A stretch of DNA of 6,715 nucleotides from Acidimicrobiaceae bacterium (GTDB lineage Bacteria > Actinomycetota > Acidimicrobiia > Acidimicrobiales > UBA8190). Made by a program: the position numbers and the translations under genes. This document shows, piece by piece, positions 5,052-6,715 of the stretch (positions are counted from its first letter, which is position 1; every line of letters starts with the position of its first letter). A model generated the notes under the pieces. It worked only from the letters and a program-made list of their open reading frames with translations, did no database searches and was not told where the DNA came from. The stretch is taken from NCBI GenBank assembly GCA_003453695.1, contig DMNK01000024.1, forward strand, positions 1-6,715. The letters are read 5' to 3'.

Positions 5052-5924
5052 TCAGCGCTGGAGTCTCCAGGGGGGAAGCTGAGGTTCTGCTCCGGGGATG
5101 GGGCGGACGAGGAGCTCCTGCGCCATCGACATCACGAGCGCCCCTTCTTCGTCGTACATGAGCCCGCGCACGGTGGACCGGTTCCCGTGCATGGACAGTG
5201 CCTGCAGCTCGTACCGAAGCCACCGGTCGGCCCGAGCCGGCCGGTGGAACCAGACGGCGTGGTCGAGGCTGGCATCGGTGTGGGTTCCGAACGCCTCTTC
5301 GCTGTAAGGACGGAAGGACAGGCGGGTCTGGTCCGACAAGAACGCCAACAGTGCGACGTGGAGGAGCGGATCGTCGGGCAGAGGGTTCGGCACACGCACC
5401 CAGTGCCGGCCGCTCGAGATGAACGTCCCGTCGCCGGCTGTCACGGGGTCAGCGATGCGAAGGTCGAGGTGTCCGAGGGCGTCTGCCCTCTGGTAGCGAT
5501 CGGGCTCGTCGAGCGGGGTGGGGGGGTTCAGCTGGTATTCCGCCTCGCCCTTCTCGTCGATGTGGAAGGAAACCAAGAACCGGGCCTTGGTGAGGCCACC
5601 TTGGATGGTGGTCACCTGGCGCAACGCGAAGGACCGGCTGTCGCGTAGAGGGTCGACCTCGAACTCGACCTCGGCCTCCGGGAGGACGGGGTTCAGGAAG
5701 TACCCGTGCAGAGAATTGGGGCGGAGCAGCGGTACGCCCTCCACAGCGCGCCCTATGGCCGAGACACCGGGCGAGATGCTGCGGATGGCCGCCATGAGCG
5801 CCTGCGCCACCACGAACCCACCGAATACCCGGCCGCCCGGGGAGTCGGGAGTGCGACCGGTGAACCGGTCGCGTTCAGCCTCCTCGATCTCGATGATCGG
5901 CCGGAGTTCGTCGGGGAGCGCCAC
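5052..5924 (-). CDS. tesB: acyl-CoA thioesterase II (TesB family)
   Basis: A 290-residue cytoplasmic double-hotdog thioesterase that hydrolyses acyl-CoA to free fatty acid and CoA. The first hotdog covers about residues 1-125, with RVFGGFVVAQAL (32-43), LHGYFLNP (72-79) and RDSRSFALRQV (94-104). The second covers about 165-275, with SLDHAVWFHRP (219-229), TVRGLMYDEEG (251-261) and MAQELLVR (267-274). The catalytic Asp and Gln of E. coli TesB (Asp204, Gln278) correspond to D221 and Q269; the hydroxyl residue between them is probably S244. Length matches the family (about 285-290). Two conserved spots differ: the common GGQ is GGF (F37), and the usual Ser/Ala/Gly-rich segment after WLLY is QALSMHGNRS. 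GTG 5924 is the only start in range, with a GAGAG-type ribosome binding site about 10 bases upstream. It lies between glpX (60 bp) and the GxGYxYP gene (51 bp), same strand. Confidence 0.92.
   Translation of the reverse strand: MALPDELRPIIEIEEAERDRFTGRTPDSPGGRVFGGFVVAQALMAAIRSISPGVSAIGRAVEGVPLLRPNSLHGYFLNPVLPEAEVEFEVDPLRDSRSFALRQVTTIQGGLTKARFLVSFHIDEKGEAEYQLNPPTPLDEPDRYQRADALGHLDLRIADPVTAGDGTFISSGRHWVRVPNPLPDDPLLHVALLAFLSDQTRLSFRPYSEEAFGTHTDASLDHAVWFHRPARADRWLRYELQALSMHGNRSTVRGLMYDEEGALVMSMAQELLVRPIPGAEPQLPPWRLQR
5058..5070. repeat. 13-bp palindrome at the 3' end of tesB
   Basis: CTGGAG (5058-5063), a single centre base T (5064), then CTCCAG (5065-5070) form a perfect palindrome inside the last codons of tesB. 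It lies about 60 bp upstream of the GxGYxYP start. It could be an operator-like site or a small hairpin at the gene junction, but it may simply reflect codon choice. Confidence 0.2.
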
Positions 5925-5966
5925 TGGTAACCGACTCTCTCGTCCGAATCAGCCCGGGTTGGCGAA

Positions 5967-5983
5967 GAGGCGACGGACGCCCC
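5967..5983 (-). terminator. weak hairpin after glpX
   Basis: Directly after the glpX stop, read on the minus strand, GGGGCG (5983-5978), loop TCCGT (5977-5973) and CGCCTC (5972-5967) form a 6-bp stem with one G-U pair. Only CTCTTC follows, not a U-run, so this would be at best a partial or attenuating terminator ahead of tesB. It is the only hairpin of note in this 60-bp gap (5925-5984). Confidence 0.25.
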
Positions 5984-5984
5984 G

Positions 5985-6715
5985 TCAGCCGAACTCGATC
6001 TGGCTGAACTCCCGCAGCTTGTCGAGGGGATGACGGGCGCTCACGAAACGCACCGTCCCCGAACGTGACCGCATCACCAGTGACTGGGTGGTGGCGCCGA
6101 AGTCGTGGTAGCGCACGCCCTGGAGCAGCTCGCCGTCGGTGATGCCCGTGGCGGCGAAGAAGCAGTTGTCGCCCTTCACGAGGTCGTCGGTGGTGAGCAC
6201 GGAGTCGAGGTCGTAGCCGGCTTCCTCGGCGGCCGCCCGTTCCTCGTTCGAGCGCGCCCACAGCCGCCCCAGGATCTCGCCGCCCATCGACTTGAGGGCG
6301 GCGGCGGCGAGGACGCCCTCCGGTGTGCCGCCCGTGCCGAGAAGGATGTCGACCCCCGACTCCGGCCACGCCGTCGAGATGGCGCCGGCCACGTCCCCGT
6401 CGGTGATGAGCCGGATGCGGGCGCCGCTAGAGCGCACCTCGCCGATGAGGTCCTGGTGGCGGTCGCGGTCGAGGATGACGGCGGTGACGTCCCGCACCGA
6501 CTTGCCGAGCGCCTTGGCCACGGCCTCGATGTTCTCGGTGGGCGAGCGCCTGATGTCTATGGCACCCCGGGCCTTGGGCCCCACCGCCACCTTCTCCATG
6601 TACACGCACGGTCCGGGGTTGAACATGGTGCCCCGCTCGGACACGGCGATCACCGCCAGGGCGCCGCCGCGGCCCAGGGAGGTGAGGGTGGTGCCGTCGA
6701 TGGGGTCGACGGCGA
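5985..6715 (-). CDS. glpX: class II fructose-1,6-bisphosphatase, C-terminal part (partial)
   Basis: The visible 242 residues of a GlpX-type enzyme that removes the 1-phosphate of fructose-1,6-bisphosphate in gluconeogenesis. The open frame runs off the right edge, so about 85-100 N-terminal residues are missing compared with the usual 320-340. The fragment begins with [16 protein letters not shown], including the metal-binding D-P-x-D-G-T motif (visible residues 3-8). It continues with AVSERGTMF (23-31), [12 protein letters not shown] (37-48), DRDRHQDLI (82-90), [11 protein letters not shown] (124-134) and [15 protein letters not shown] (181-195), all signatures of this family. It ends cleanly with the family-like tail at TGA 5987-5985. 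Class II FBPase is the main gluconeogenic FBPase of many actinobacteria. The first in-frame start inside the window (GTG 6653) is not the real start, because the conserved motif extends beyond it. tesB follows 60 bp downstream on the same strand. Confidence 0.96.
   Translation of the reverse strand, partial: AVDPIDGTTLTSLGRGGALAVIAVSERGTMFNPGPCVYMEKVAVGPKARGAIDIRRSPTENIEAVAKALGKSVRDVTAVILDRDRHQDLIGEVRSSGARIRLITDGDVAGAISTAWPESGVDILLGTGGTPEGVLAAAALKSMGGEILGRLWARSNEERAAAEEAGYDLDSVLTTDDLVKGDNCFFAATGITDGELLQGVRYHDFGATTQSLVMRSRSGTVRFVSARHPLDKLREFSQIEFG

Noticed and set aside
4998..5054. Stop-codon readthrough fusion of TesB to the GxGYxYP protein, since both are in the same frame with no stop between
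   Set aside because: A 17-codon gap without a stop is likely by chance in GC-rich DNA, and the downstream protein begins with its own signal peptide, which would not work inside a fusion.
4381..5223. A 280-codon minus-strand frame overlapping tesB and the GxGYxYP gene in another frame
   Set aside because: It is Arg/Gly/Pro-rich, spans two recognisable genes and has no motif, so it is a shadow frame.
1..6715. CRISPR array, tRNA/rRNA genes, insertion sequence or prophage genes
   Set aside because: No spaced direct repeats, cloverleaf-type RNA sequences, transposase or integrase motifs, or terminal inverted repeats were seen on either strand.

Overview
The window reads as chromosomal DNA from a high-GC Gram-positive-type bacterium, most likely a member of the Actinomycetota. 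The support is strong G+C bias at third codon positions, frequent GTG starts (five of the eight genes that show a start or start choice), an atpD-atpC gene order, a class II (GlpX-type) fructose-1,6-bisphosphatase, and PhzF, CBS and TesB proteins of actinobacterial flavour. An Acidimicrobiia-like or other uncultured actinobacterial source would fit, but nothing here proves it.

Layout from left to right. 1-648 (+) is the 3' end of the F1F0 ATP synthase operon: the tail of atpD (beta subunit) and complete atpC (epsilon subunit). 660-1472 (-) is a class I SAM-dependent methyltransferase that converges on atpC with only 11 bp between stop codons. Divergent from it, 1484-2281 (+) encodes a PhzF-family isomerase/epimerase, closely followed by 2287-2691 (+), a limonene-1,2-epoxide-hydrolase-family protein with its full catalytic set; these two probably form an operon. 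After a 141-bp gap with a plausible promoter and a GC-rich inverted repeat comes a small two-CBS-domain protein, 2833-3264 (+). The right half is on the minus strand: a secreted GxGYxYP-family protein (5000-3300), an acyl-CoA thioesterase II (tesB, 5924-5052), and the C-terminal three quarters of glpX (running off the right end, stop at 5985). Gaps in this minus-strand series are 60 and 51 bp, so co-transcription is possible.

How the genes fit together. The window is mainly central metabolism (ATP synthesis, gluconeogenesis, acyl-CoA turnover) with accessory enzymes of unknown substrate between. The PhzF/epoxide-hydrolase pair could be a small-molecule or detoxification unit. The GxGYxYP protein is the least understood gene: an exported putative carbohydrate-active protein with six cysteines and no visible polysaccharide-utilisation partners. 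No RNA genes, CRISPR arrays, insertion sequences or phage genes were seen, no stretch over 300 bp lacks a gene, and I found no convincing new multi-gene system. The points most worth a second look are the GxGYxYP protein, the LEH-like enzyme, the altered conserved motifs in TesB, and several short regulatory-looking elements at gene junctions.
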